Notes: generated by a model from the sequence alone, not told the origin. A DNA stretch of 64,000 bases from Heterodera schachtii (GCA_023374025.1 SIJG01000104.1:81485-145484), one strand, 5' to 3'. Positions 1 to 14,179 are shown, counted from the stretch's first letter. Numbers and translations: made by a program.

Positions 1-3000
1 TGCAAACATCCCTGAATTTACGTAATTTTTGAACGATGCGTAAAATATAGTTCAATCCTGGAAAATGTATTAAACTACGTTGGCACACAAACCGAGTTAC
101 TCCTCATTTGTGTCTAGGATGTAGTCCACTCGGCCAAGTGGACTACATCCCAGTCTCAACAATATTTATTACAAATTTATAAACCATATTAGAAATCTGA
201 TCAAGTTTAAAATAAAATATTTAAAAATAGTAAAGCACATAAAGGTATAAAAATTTACACATGTTAATAACAAGACAAATAGCTCACTATTTATTTTACT
301 CATATATGTCTGAATACTTCTGCCATAATGATAAAACAAACTTTATTAAATTAAAAAATATTACGTTTATAAATTTATTTTAAATTTTATTAATATTAAA
401 CAAATAATTTAATTTTTTTCTATTTAAGTGGATCCGCAACTAACTTTATCAGCATAATTAATAAAAAAAAGTTTCTTTAATTCAATGTTAGCTTAAACGA
501 GAAGTCAATAAGAAATAATGAATATTAAAAAAGTAATCTGCTATGGGTGATATAACAATGTTAATATAAACCATCGTATGTTTCAGTGCGATTTAAAAAG
601 TTCTGACAAAAAAGGAATCTATTTTTTAAATGTTAACTAATAAAGTAAAGAACATAAACACAAAAAGGATATAAGCAGTTTCGAACATAATTATAAAAAA
701 AAAGTTATTATAACAGCAGTAACAATGATTAATTTTTTGTTAGTAATAATTAAAAAATTTCATGAAATAAAATAATTAAACAAAATTCTTAGATAATGTG
801 GTAAATAATGCAAAATTTCAGAATCTGAGAGAGTCTCAAAGCACCCAGTACAATAGAAATAATTAAATAAATACGATATAATTAAACAAAAAAAAAATAA
901 TTAAGATAAAACAGAAATTACTAATTAAATTATTTGCATAGCTAATATGTGAACAATAAAAAGAAAAATATTTGATAAGTATGTGATAAATTTTTACAAT
1001 AATTTATAGAAAAAATTTACCAAAAAAAAAAAACACTTAAAAATTTAAAAGAAAAAATATTTTTTGAAAATTTAAAATGTATAATTTGCCAAATAATGAT
1101 ATTTTAAAAATTAGAAAGCCTGGAATTTACGATAGCATATATGAACATGACAAGATAAAAAAAGCTGAAAAGAAGAAATATTAATATATAAGTATTAATA
1201 TAAATTTAAATAAAAAAACAAAATCTCACATTCAAATAAATAAAGGCGATAAAAATAAATTTAAATAAATTTTACTAAAAAGGTTTAAATCAGAAACTTA
1301 TAATTAAATAATTCTAATAATATATTTATATATTGTGTTTTTTTGCTTCGAACAAAATTGAGAAGCTATCAATTTCTATATAACATAGAATTCGACACGA
1401 TTTCAGTATATTTAAATAATCAAATAATGTGTAAAAAAAAATATAAATCTTTATTAAGTTTTCTAAACATAAATAAAATAAATATTATTTAAAAACAATT
1501 AATAATTTTCTAGCTAAATTACAATTGAAATGAAATTATGAAATTAATTCAACAAAAATAAATAAATAAATTTTAAAAACAATTATCAAATATAAATTAA
1601 GCATACCGGAGCAATTAAGAATTCAGATTAAAACCTAAATTTCTATTAAAATTAATATGTTTAATTATATAATGCTTACTAAACATACTTTAAACAACGG
1701 TTCTTCTTACTAAATTGTTAACAAAAATTGTTATTTAAAATAATATTTTCCACTCGAATTTTTAAATTAGCAAAAAAAACATCAAACTTTGATAAAATAA
1801 GTGCAACAGCGCGCAAATTTTAAAATACGATAATGAAAAAAATTTATTTCGAATGATTTTAATAGCAACCAATAATATAAATGAAATCATTTTTTGTTTT
1901 AATAATATTGATAAAGTTATACTTAAGATTTTTTATAATATGTAAGCTACTAATAACAATATAATAAACATTATTTCAGAAATATATATAAAAACCTTTT
2001 TTTGTAAATTGGTCAATAAATTATGCCAAATAATCTAAATTTATTTGTTATTTTTATTTTGAAATCTTCTTATAAAAAATCTCATTAAATTGAATAGATA
2101 AATAGATAAAAGACGATATCAACAAATTTATGTAAAAATATTTTATTAAATGTTAAAAAATTAAAGTTTTGCTTAAAAAAGTATAATAAACATACATCTA
2201 TTTAAATAAGAAATAATAAATTGGTATTTTAATATTTTAATGGAATTAAAATAAATATTCAAATAAATGTCTAACTAGAGTAATAAAAACGGGTATTTTC
2301 GCTATACTAACAAATATTAGCATTTCGTTTTTTAATATTTAACGGCGTTAGATTCGTCTCTGTGACACATGGTTCCACAATTTGCAATAAATCTTTTGTA
2401 AAAAGATTATTTTTATTTCATATGGTTATGGAAAAAGAAATATAAAATAAGAATTTAAAAACATTTATTATTTTTTATAAACATAATTTTTATTTGCCAA
2501 TAATTAAAGTTTTTACTAATTTTAGTCAACTCAATTTTGTATTCCTTTATGAGTAATTTTGTTGAATTTATGAATTAAAATATTTAATCATTGACGCGCA
2601 TTTTAATTATTTAATAATATGAATTATCTTTCGCTTTTTTTGCAAAAATAATCTCTTTCTAGAAAAAAAGTTAGCTAGGCCGGTTTGTATATGCATTGAG
2701 TAGTTAATGGTGAGTATTTTTGATTTGATACTGGCAATCGCGAAGTTGACTAAGGTTCATAATCAAATGACTCACTGGAAATATAAATTTTAAAATAAAT
2801 TTCGCTTTATAATTAATTTGAAACAGATAAATTTTTTGATTATTTTTTTTTTCTTGTTTCTTTAATTTTCATTTTACATTTCAATTCAGTTTAACAATAA
2901 TTCAGTTACATTTATCGTTTAGAAATTTAAAAATTTAACCACATATTTCTTTTAGGTGCTTTGTTTTAATTGGTTATTTTTTCTATGTATTAATTTTTGT

Positions 3001-6000
3001 TTAAAATTTTTTTATCAATTATTCATTTAAAGTTCCACCATTGTTATTAAATATATTTCTTCTTGTTCATGTAGGGAAAAGATCGCCAGGATTATTTTTG
3101 AAAAAATTTTTTTTCTTCTTGACGTGTCCGATTTCATGGTAAGTTATGCGCATTAAAATTTATTTTTTACAAATTAATGATTTTTTTGATTATGTATCGC
3201 TTCACTTCATTTTTTTGAAAATAAAATTATATACTATTTTTATTAATTTTTGAAAAAAGTTCATTTTTTATTCTTTTTCGTTAATGCACATTATTCGTGG
3301 CTTCGATTCATAAAAAGTGAATCAAACACTAGATTGTATATGATTTATAATGAACTTACTAAATTTAAGTCAGAAATCATTTAGAAAAATTACAATCATT
3401 TTTATTAAAAAAGTTAATATAATAAAATTAATTTTGCTATTAGCTAAGTTTCATGGCTCTCAGTTGACTGGCGCTCAATTTGAAAAACAATAAATTTCCA
3501 CAAACGCTGTTTTCACAGCAGTTTGGATTTATATGAAAATCGACTATTTTGCAAATAGATATTTTTCGTGTTTAATTTTGTTTTAGTTTAAATAATTCTT
3601 GTCCGTATCGAATATTTGTAATTTTCAAATCAAAATTTCTTATTTTTTAGTATGTTCTGTCAAATAGTTTAATTTAAATTTCTTCGCACAAATATTCGTG
3701 TTGACGTTCGTTTTATAGATCGTGATGGTTATAATCATTTAAAGAACTAATTAAATAACATTTATTAATATTAATATTTAATAAAGTTTATAGTTTAATA
3801 CTTACACTTGAATTAATTTTAATTTATGCTTTTTATTTTAATAATAATTTTTTATTGACAAATCAAACATTCATTATATGCTAATCTTTTCATAAAATCA
3901 ATTTAATATTTTTCGTTTCATTCTTTTAAGAAAATTTTCAGATTAGCACATCAATTTAATTCATAATTTGATTTTGAATTTTTTAGGGTTATCATTAGAA
4001 AAAAATCTTAACAATTTTTAACTAATTTGTACTAATTAATCATTAAATATTCTGATGATTTCTTTTTCTTATTTTAAATTTAGTTGTAATATTAATATAC
4101 TTTTGGGGACAAATTATATTCTTTATGCATATGATTTCCAAAAGTGATTTAGTTTTAAATAGTTTAAATTTTATTAATCTTTAGCTATCAAAAGTGTTAT
4201 TCTTAAAGGAAATAGCTTGATTTATAAAATTCATTTTTGAAAGTGTTATCAATATAATAAATTATTTGAGTGAAGAAGAATTTTTTTTATTTATTAATTT
4301 ATATTTTTTGTTGATTTTTCTATTTTCATATATTAAACTAAGCCTTATTTTTTTATTATATTTTTCATAATGATTAATATGATTATATTTAGCTTTACAA
4401 GCTTTCCTTTAGTGCACCCACACTTAACTGATTAAATTAACTCGTATGGAATTTGATAGTTATTTTTTTGATTTCTAACCAATAGTTCTTTAGATAAATT
4501 TTTAGTTGAAATGAAGTAATTTAAAATTAATTTTATACATTTTTCTATGCTCTTCAATGTTTTTAACATTTAAAATAATAATAAATCCTTTATTTTTTTT
4601 TAAGTCTGACAGAAAAATAGGAAAGCATTTTATCTGATTGCCTCTCTACATATATTCCAGGCGCCCAGCTAAACTCAACTAAAACCTTAATAAAATATTT
4701 TATTTTTCTTTACCATTGTCAGTTTTTAATTAATATAAATTTTATAAAATTATTTTGATATGTGTTATTTTAATACGAACGCATATAAAAGATGCTGAAT
4801 ATATATAAATTAGCGCCTAATAATTGTAGGAAAGACGCAATTTATCCTGATAAATCAATAATTTTTTTCAATGTTTGGAAAGTAAAGAACTTCAATTTCC
4901 AATACTAATTTATTAATAATTTCTTAATATTACATAATCCATTGCTAAGTCATGAGTCTTTTGAATTTCATCTCATTTTTGTCATTAATTTTTACCAAAT
5001 CCATCTCGAGGAATTTCGTCCCAACGATGATGAACCTTAAATATGTTTTTATATGCTTTTTAATTAAACCAGTACTAAGAAGCTTTAGCAAAATTCATAG
5101 ATGATAAATAAATACTTTTTATAATTTTTAAAATTTTAATTTTGCGCAATTATTGTACGAAAGGCACAATCTTTGATCTAAAACTGAAAATATAGTACAT
5201 TTGGGAAATAAAGATCTTCAATTATATAATAAAATGTTTTAATTCATCAAATTTCTTCCATTTATTATATTTTATTGTCATATTTAAATTACAGCTCAAT
5301 TTATAAATACTAATGTTAATGTTAGGAAGTTGTTATTGACTCGTAATAAAATAAAATATTTTATGTATACAATTTACTTTATTTTTACGATAAAAACTTG
5401 TATAATTTAACATAATATTTTAATTTTGAATTTTTATGATTTTATAATAATTTTTAGGTTATATTAATTAAAATAACATGTTTTTTGATCGGTTTAAATT
5501 TTATGATGTAAAGCTTTTTAAAAAATAATTTATTATATTATCCATGCGTAAAATAATATATAAATAATCAAAATAACATTATTTTGTAGAAGATAATTGC
5601 TTTTTAAAATAATAAAGCTAAATAAACTATTGCAAACCAAAGACATCCATAATAAAGACGTATAAATTTTTATGAAAAGACTCAAATATAATGAAGGCGA
5701 ATTTTTTTTTGAAAAATATCATATTTATTTAACCTTCAATCTATTCGCAAGCAACGGAACAATACTTCGCCATAATACAAAATTATAAATAAATTCAATA
5801 AATATAATATAAAAATTCGCAATTCTCAAAGCAAAAAGCCTTTATGAACTGCAAATAATGATATCTTCTTATGATAGATGACAAAAAGCCTTTTGAAAAA
5901 CAAAATTCAATAAATTTCAAAGAAAAAGTTCTTCCAAAATTGTCACGACTTCTAAACGAGAAAATTTTACAAAGCTCTAGAAACATATAAAATTTTTTAT

Positions 6001-9000
6001 AATAAATATAAACAAAAATTTATTTTTATATATGCGAGAGGCTGCATTTATTCATGAAAACATATGAATATTTACCATAATCTCATTAACATAATACTAT
6101 GTCTTAACTGAGTTAATTTCAAAAAAATTTAAAAAAGTAAGGCCAACATAAATAATTTCCTCCACCGTCCAATGCAAATGTGGTTTCTCTCGTGTCGCGA
6201 GTGCGATCTGAATCCAGCAAAAAAGATTAAAGAGTGCAATGAGCAATAAAGCATAATTCTTGTAAATTATAAGAAAAGGCATTGAACTTTAAGAATTTAT
6301 TTTATTTAAATAACTAAGCTTAGAAAAAATAATTAATTTTTATATTTGATGAATTAAATAAATATGAAAAAATAGTACTTAAATATCAAAACAAATTTTA
6401 CAAAAAAGAAGTAACGTAACAACATAAATTAATATTTTTATTAAATGTATATAAAATTTAATTAACAATAATGAAAAAGATTTCAACTTATCCTTTGTTA
6501 AAAGCAATAATTATATGTGAATATAAAGAAGATATTTGAATTGTTAAAAAATACCCATAATAAAATCTAAGTCGAATTATCTAATGCATATAGCCGAAAA
6601 CCCATGAAACAATTTCTTGAAACTCAAATATGAAACCAATAAATTCTAAGAATTAATAAAATCATTAGTAGAAGATATATACATTTCACTTTATTTTGAC
6701 TTTTATTTTCTTAAAAAATATCAAAATATGCCATTTTGGAATTTTAAATTTATAGATTAAGTACTTTGAAATGATTAGTATATGTAATTTATAGCCTAAT
6801 GAATTTCAATTCTTTTATATAAATATTCATTAGTGATGATAATATTATGCTTGTGCATTTTGTTGGTATATTAAATACTGTATTTTATAAATTCATAGAT
6901 ATCTTCACTGTTGCATGCATTTTTAACCATAATTTCAACTATTATTTCATGTTAATCTTTTTTATTTTATTGGTTTTGTTGTTAGAATTAATGATGAATT
7001 ATCAAATGTGAAAAAATATAATGAATAAAATGCTCTAAAAAAGACTGAAGTATTATTAAAATCAAAGTATTGTTTTATGACAATGAATGTTAGAATTACA
7101 TTTTTATGCAATAAAATAAACGCGTTAAAAATTTTGCCAATTTTTAACGGCGCATTTAAATTAAATAAAAAAACGCCAAAAATGTGATTTAAAATTAATT
7201 AAATGCGAATAATAAAAGAAATTGGCGCATAAAGAATAAAAAATTAGACAATAATTATTTTAAAAGAATATGAAATATTTAAAAAAGGGAGAATTCGAAA
7301 AATAATATTTTACTTTAAAACAAAATTAAAGACATTTTTTGAGCCTAATCGATAATCTAATGGCCAAGCCATTTCTTCGCTATTCCATCGCGTTATCCTG
7401 AGAAAAAAAATATGTGATTAATTAGGGAGAGGCGATGGAAATAAATTTTTGTACGCTGTTCTTCGTCATCGCGACTAGAGGATGAATGGGTAGGGGAAGA
7501 AAAAGGCCATCGATTTGTCTTTAAAAAAAAACAAAATAAAATGTAAAAATGCAAATTAAGGAAAACCAATTAATTTAAGAAAATATTTATTATGTTATTT
7601 TTAATTTATAGCTCTGTTTTGTGAAAAATGTACATGATAAAAATGTGTTTTTAATTTGCAAATAAATAATTATTTCATTTTATTAAGACAAAAGTGGAAA
7701 GTAATGAAATGCCAATTTGCAATAAAATGTCATTATTATTTATGTTTAATTTATTTTAATCTTTTTCAGTAATTTTTGTGAACTTTGATTAATTGATATA
7801 ATCAAATTTTCTTGCATAATTATCTTTTTAAGTTATTACTTTAATTTAAAAAGAAATAAATTTACTTTTATACTGAAACTAATAAATATAAAATTTAATT
7901 ACATTTCGATAAATGAAAAAATAATTTAAAAGACATATAATGAATGAAATTGTAATGAACTCATATGGGGAAAATTGAAATTTAAAGATGCTTTATCAAA
8001 TTGTATTATTTATCAACCATCAAAAATATTTTCACAATTTTAGACGCTATATACAATTAAAATAAAATAGATTATAACGATTTATGTTCGATTTCGTTCT
8101 TTGAATAACTTTAAATCGTTAATTTAAATTTTAAAAAAGAAAAAAACAACAAATTTAAGATATTATAAAAATTTTGTGTTTCAAATAAAAAAAAAACCGG
8201 ATTAAATAAAAATATATAGAAGGATTAAGAAACAAATTATTAATTCGAATAAATAAATTCAAGCCTTTTTTCCTCAATATACATAACAGAAACAAATACA
8301 TAAATAATTTTAAGATAGTACACTACAAATGTAAAAATAAAGAAATAAAATTATTTATAATATATGAAATTTATAATAAGAAAATATAAGGAAAATTATT
8401 TTATACAGTATGTTACCAAACGGTTAACTTTAACAGTTAGAAAACTTATTGTTTCATGAATACGATCGATACTCATTGGATGAAACAGTTAAATTTAAGA
8501 AATTCAATAATTAACTATGTATGAAAATAATAAATTTTTCCATTCAATTACCTAACAAAATAACATAAACAATATTCTTGAAGTAAATATTTTAATTTCA
8601 GAAAAATTTACATACAAACCAAACAAAAGAACAAAGTAAATTGTTTAAATATTCAATGACAAGATATTCAAAACAATTATTTTGAATTAATATTGAATAA
8701 ATAGCTAGTTCTTAAATATCCCAAAGAATCTGTCAGTCGCAGAAATTTTTTCTTTAAATTATATGCAACCGGAGAAATTATAGAATGCGGTCTACAAGAC
8801 ATGTGAAGGCCATTTCGTCATATTCAAAAAAAAAAAATTTCATGAAGACTCGAAAATAAGTTGTAAAATAAAAGTAAATGAACAACCTATCTAATTGCAA
8901 CATTAATTATAATTAAAATAAATAAAAAACATTTATCTAAATTTTAAAATTTATTGACTTATTCATTTTTTACAATTCTAAAATCAAGAAAAAATTTTGT

Positions 9001-11964
9001 TATCGATGTAAAAGCATTTTTTCATTAATTTTTTTGTTGCATTAAAATGAAAATCTATTAATATAATAATTTTTTAAGTCAAATGATTTTTTTTTTATTA
9101 ATTCATAAATATGATTTTGAAACTTTACCTATTAATTTACTAACGAAAATAATTTAAAAAACAATAAAAAATACAATATTAATTTGTTCATCACCTAGTC
9201 AAAATTAAAAAGCAAATTTGTATTTTAATTAAATTTATTATTAATTAAAATACAGATTTTTTTTTAAATGACAACAGAATATTAATTTTCTAAAAATAAT
9301 TTCTGCTTAAGCATAATTGTTTTTATTTAGATAAATTATTGTTTCACCACATATTAATTTATTTGATTGACTTCAAATAACTTTCTTCAAATCTCATTAA
9401 AATAATCCATCTTTAAATAATTTCATTTATTTGAGACAAATTGCTGGAAATTGTGTATACCATCGAACTTTAATAGATATGAGAGTAATGCGAAGCATAA
9501 CTATTGGTATTTACCAATGAAGACAAATGACGAATAATAGTTAAAAACTTGCTTTACAGCAAGAAGATAAATAAATTAAAAAATTCGCAAGAATAAAAAA
9601 TATTATTGTTAATTTTATATTTTTAAAATAATAATTTAAGGTTATAATTAAGAAGTTATGAACAAAATATTTTATATTAAGAAAAAATTTTGATTGAGTA
9701 TCTATAATTTAAATATTTTAACACTAATTTGAAATTAATGTAAATTTATAATAAAAAAGTGAAAATCCCGTCCGTAACACCTTTACCAGAAAACAAAAAA
9801 AGAGATTTCGATGCGTTGCCAATAACATGCAATAAAATTTTTAAGTATGGACACTAAATTTAATTAAAAAAAAAGTATTCAACTAAAGACTCGACCAAAA
9901 GTTTTGCCAATTGACCGGCGGGAGTTTAACAAACTAAAGCTAGAATAATGAAATAATTACAACGAAAAATCAACATTTGTGAATAAATAATTTTGAATAT
10001 TAAAAAAGAGAGCAAGAGTAAAAAAATGCAGCAACTATAATTACATATTTTGGAAATGATAGCATTTTATTAAAAAATAAATAAATTAATTACGAAATTT
10101 AAATCCAAAAAATTTTTTGAGAACATTGAATTAATCTAATATCATATAAAATTAATAAGTTTATTGTTAATAAAATTTAATAAAATGCATATTTCAATTT
10201 TTTATACGCTAATCTTATATTTTCATACAAAAAAGATGATAAACTATAAAATTCAAGAATATATATATTAAAAAAATATTCACTGTCTATCAAAATTCCG
10301 TGCATATCGAAGTCGTCAATGATTCCGTCTTCGAAGAGTTTACCTTTGAAGATGACTGTTTTGCATTTACTTATTATATAAAAAATCTAACAAAAAATTT
10401 TTTAAAAAACTTTGCAAAACATATTTTAAATGGTCCAAATTAAATATTTTATTTTACTAATGTATATACGATATTTTTAAAATCGACTATGCTGCCGTTA
10501 TTTTAATTTTTATTTGTAAATTCACAATTATGAACAATTTAAAAAAACACGTAAAAATTAATCTGCATAACGAAAAAAGATTATAAGAGATTGTTTGTAA
10601 CGGATGACGCTGTTGGTATCATCGTAGGTAGATTATGATGGCTGATCTAGAAATATTTATTTCTTGTAAAACGAAAAAATAATTTTTTTTTGCATATAGA
10701 AAATTAAAAATATACTTCACATAATTATTTCACGAAAAATAATTCAAAAGAAAAATAAAATTTGAATTTAATGTCAAAAAGAAATATTTTTCATTTAATA
10801 AATAAACAATTTATTGTTTAAAAATTGATTTCATATCTTTAAAAAAATAATAAATAAAATTATCAAAATATTTATTTAATTAATTAATTTTTAATATATG
10901 CAATCACTATAAATGAATAAAATTTTGCTTAAATATGAAAATTAACAAAAGTCAATATAAAGAAAAACACCTATTAAATAAAGAACGCAGACAAACAAAA
11001 TTGAGCTTCAACTTTATGCACATGAGTTTTTTAAAATTTCTATTATTTATTTATTATTAAAAAGGGACTTCAAATAATTAAAAATAATAATAAGAACTAA
11101 CAAAATTGTTTTGTTATTACATTTAAAAAAGAATTAAAAAGGTTGTTAAAAAATGTTAAAAAGTTATGGGAAAAAGAAGATTTAGACCCCCCCCCCCTTA
11201 TTTTTATACAATAATAATAGTTCATCAACAAAGGAATTTATTTGAAAGAGTTGTGCAATTAGCATGCGACAATAAAATCAAAAGATAAGTTTAAAATACA
11301 TCTAAAAATTAAATATATTTAGTGGCATTAAAAATGGTCCTTTCAAAGGTCTAGAAAAAATAATTTAAAAAAAAAAATTAAAATATTTATATTATTATCA
11401 ACCTTTTGTTTTTAAGCTTTAATGCGTTCGATTTTGTTTAAATTGTAGCTATTGTAAATTTTTTAAAGAATTTTAGAAACATTTCATTTTATAAAATATG
11501 GAAGGAACATTTCAAGCCAAGACAATAAAAAAGACAAACCTATGTCAACATAAAATTATTTAATTTTAATAAATTTAATTCCATCATAAAAGGCTTAATA
11601 AACGAAATAAAAATATTAACCAGGAAGCCAAAAAGTATATTTTGAATTTAAATTGCAATAGAAACTAGAGCAATAATAAACTAAAAAAAAAATCAATAAA
11701 AATTTTAATAAAAAAAAATTTTTTTTGTTATAGCACTATCAAGAACAACAACAGAAATTCCAAACAATGAAGATACTTTACGAGCAGTACAGACCAAGAA
11801 TATTAAAAAACTAAAAAACTCCCAAATTAAATTTTTTTTTTTTAATATTTTAAAGTTATTAATTAATAGATAATTTTCACCTAAAAGTTTTAAAATATTT
11901 CATTAGGAGTACATAAATTAAAAATTATAATGTAAAAAAACCATTAACCTGAACGAATATATAT
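1..11964. other. AT-rich gene-free DNA
   Basis: This stretch is overwhelmingly A/T with abundant short homopolymers and no reading frame of convincing length or composition on either strand. The only frames above 60 codons (5795-5986 and 6097-6282, minus) are low-complexity and show no recognisable motif. A few less AT-rich patches occur (about 7330-7510, 10290-10370, 10600-10650) but they contain no gene I can recognise. A run of eleven C occurs at 11187-11197. I see no tRNA, rRNA or transposon end apart from the hairpin at 117-150. Confidence 0.7.
117..150. repeat. perfect 14-bp hairpin
   Basis: GGATGTAGTCCACT (117-130) is followed by a 6-nt spacer and by its exact reverse complement (137-150). 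The arms are far less AT-rich than the surrounding DNA, so a chance palindrome is unlikely. It may be the tip of a foldback element or a structured RNA; nothing else nearby decides this. Confidence 0.6.
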
Positions 11965-12271
11965 TAGAGACCGGACAACTGGGGTCGGAGGGATCCCGAG
12001 TCGGGATCCCGACTGAATCCCGATCCCGATCAATCCCGAACATTTTGGAAAAACGATCGGGACGGATCCCGAGTCGGGATTCCGACCGAATCCCGATCCC
12101 AATCAATCCCGAAGATTTTTTTTTCGGGATCCCGCGGGATTATCGGGATTTGCTAAAACCCAATTTTTTTTTATTTATTGGCTTTTTAATTTTTAGTTTT
12201 GTGCTAAGTTTTGTTCAAATTCTTATCTAATATTTATAATTGATCAATTCGATTGTGAAAAATAGGGATGG
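11965..12271 (+). repeat. left copy of outer inverted repeat (GGGATCCCGA-word element)
   Basis: It begins TAGAGACCGGACAACTGGGG and continues with iterated words such as GGGATCCCGA and ATCCCGATCCCGA, then an AT-rich part ending near 12271. A clearly homologous copy lies in inverted orientation at 32686-32970. Both outer edges end in TA next to GAGACC, compatible with a TA target site, but I see no longer target duplication. The Polinton terminus abuts this copy at 12272, where homology to the other copy stops. Confidence 0.75.
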
Positions 12272-12329
12272 AGTAGTTACAGGCCACAAATCCGCCGGAT
12301 TACGGTAGCCTCCCATACCTATGGGAGGG

Positions 12330-12525
12330 GTGTACGGCCAACTGAGCGCCAGCCATGTGAGCGCCGCCGGGTGAGCGCGGGCCATCTGAGCGCCAAAATT
12401 TTCAGTACCGAAACCAAAACCTATTGCGCGACTTTTTTTTTGCAAACCCAAACCTATTGCAGGGGTGCGCGACTTTTTTTTTGCAAACCCAAACCTATTG
12501 CAGGGGTGCGCGACTTTTTTTGTAA
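12330..12525. repeat. terminal word repeats and 41-bp tandem repeat
   Basis: Near the tip the word GAGCGCC/GAGCGCG recurs at short intervals (about 12343-12395). A 41-bp repeat follows, marked by GCGCGAC at 12426, 12467 and 12508, each followed by a T-run. The right TIR carries the matching sequence at about 28030-28170. Iterated subterminal words often serve as binding sites for the integrase or replication protein; that role is inference here. Confidence 0.7.
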
Positions 12526-12610
12526 ATTTTTTTCTGAAAATTATTTTATTTTTATTTTATTATGTTTATTTTATATAATATTTTTATTATTTTTTAAATT
12601 TTTTATTCGA

Positions 12611-13400
12611 AAAATTATGCCGCAGGCAAGCGGACTCGAACTTTTGGTCAGCCACCAACCCAACACACTACCACTCGGCCATAAGACCACTTGCAAGCAA
12701 AAGGATAAATGTTCACTATATGCTGCAAAGATGATGACGTCACCACTGCGAGGGGTACTGTAGCCCAGTGAAAAATCGCAATAAATGAGCCGCAGTCAAG
12801 CGGACTCGAACTTTTGGTCTGCCACCAAGCCAACACACTACCACTCGGCCATGAGACATGTTGCCAGAAAAAGGATAATTGTCCACTATATGCTGCAAAG
12901 ATGATGACGTCACCACTGCGAGGGGTACTGTAGCCCAGTGAAAAATCGCAATAAATGAGCCGCAGCCAAGCGGACTCGAACTTTTGTTACCCAAACCCAA
13001 CACACTACCACTCTGCCACGGGTACACTTGCCAGAAAAAGGATAATTGTCAACTATATGGTGCAAAGATGATGACGTCATCACTGCGAGGGATACTGTAG
13101 TCCGGTGAGAAATTGCAATAAATTAGCCGCAGGCAAACGGACTCGAACTTTCGCTCTGCCACCAAACCCAACACACTACCACTCGGTCATGAGACCACTT
13201 GCCAGAAAAAGGATAATTGTCCTCTATATGCTGCAAAGATGATGACGTCACCACTGAGAGGGTTACTGTAGTCCGGTGAAAATTCGTAATAAATAAGCCG
13301 CAGGCAAACGGACTCGAACTTTTGGTCTGCCACCAAACCGAACACACAACCACTCTGCCACGGAACCACTTGACATAAAATGGATAATTGTTTACTATAT
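12611..13400 (-). repeat. five tandem 170-bp tRNA-like units in left TIR
   Basis: Units recur every 167-171 bp. Read on the minus strand each has a pol III A-box-like TGGCCGAGTGG or TGGCAGAGTGG (complements at 12671, 12841, 13008, 13179, 13350) and about 40 nt further a B-box-like AGTTCGAGTCC or close variant (complements at 12632, 12802, 12972, 13139, 13310). Between units four copies carry TGACGTCA (about 12733, 12903, 13073 and 13244). The acceptor ends CAAGTGG and CCGCTTG can pair, but the T-arm does not fold, so these are tRNA-derived sequences and not functional tRNAs. They point outward from the element. Confidence 0.75.
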
Positions 13401-13560
13401 GCAGCAACTATGACGTATTTGATTAAAAAGTATCGCAACGAAACCTTTTTGGCGTAAAATTCAAATTTAAAATTGGCGGGAAATTCAAATTCAAAAAAAT
13501 TGGCGGGAAATTCAAAAATGGCTTGTATATTCTTAAAATAGTAACACTTGACCTAGATTT

Positions 13561-13583
13561 GGGCGGGGGACGCCTATAAAAGG
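13561..13583 (+). promoter_or_regulatory. inward-facing GC-box/TATA promoter in left TIR
   Basis: GGGCGGGG at 13561 is followed by TATAAAAGG at 13575-13583, a classical pol II core arrangement pointing into the element. The same arrangement occurs inverted in the right TIR. On this side the first genes are antisense to it, so a plus-strand transcript would need a long leader before the PAZ gene at 16606. Confidence 0.55.
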
Positions 13584-13640
13584 ATGCGTCACTTATTTTT
13601 TTCATTTTTTCTTGCTTCTATATACTTTTTATGTTTTCTT

Positions 13641-14016
13641 GCTGTTAACCAGGGCGGTAGTTCTAATTAATGAACTCCGTTTATCCTGGCAACAAAATTA
13701 ATTTGCTTTTTAGATTTTGAGGTGGTTATTTATACATTACTAATCTCACGAGACATTTCAGATGCCCTGTCGTCTTGTGCTTCATGGGTGGCGGTGTGCT
13801 GCTCATCAGGTCATGGTTGGTTCAATTTTGCCTATTATGCCATGTTTGCTGTTAACCAGGGCGGTAGCGCTAATTAATGAGCTCCGTTTATCCTGGCAGC
13901 AATTTCAATTAGTGTTTTAGAACTTGAGGTCTCTCAAACTATCTTGCTAAGTTTCGAGACATTTCAGATGCCCTGTCGTCTTGTGCTTCATGGGTGGCAG
14001 TGTGCTGCTCATCAGG
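13641..14016. repeat. 207-bp tandem duplication with hairpin
   Basis: GCTGTTAACCAGGGCGGTAG occurs at 13641 and again at 13848, and the similarity runs through a segment ending CTGCTCATCAGG. Each copy can form an imperfect hairpin (AACCAGG...CCTGG outside, AGTTC or AGCGC-type inner arms, loop TAATTAAT). It lies just downstream of the TIR promoter, so it would be in the leader RNA. Confidence 0.65.
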
Positions 14017-14179
14017 CGAAGATTGGTTTAGCATATAAAGATTCATAAATTTTCTCCATGCGCAATCCCAATCAGGATAATTAATTTAAACAAACCTGAT
14101 GCGCAATGCCTTATAAGGCAGCCCCCCTTTTTTTTGCTATACACCCACATAATTTTATTTCGCAATATACCCTTTGTAT

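Noticed and set aside
12611..13400. CRISPR array, because of regular 170-bp repeats
   Set aside because: The units are contiguous and long without unique spacers, and the context is a eukaryotic transposon with spliced genes.
12371..13438. Overlapping frames within the TIR tandem repeats
   Set aside because: Their length follows from the repeat period; the same text recurs in shifting frames and includes tRNA-like boxes, so they are not genes.
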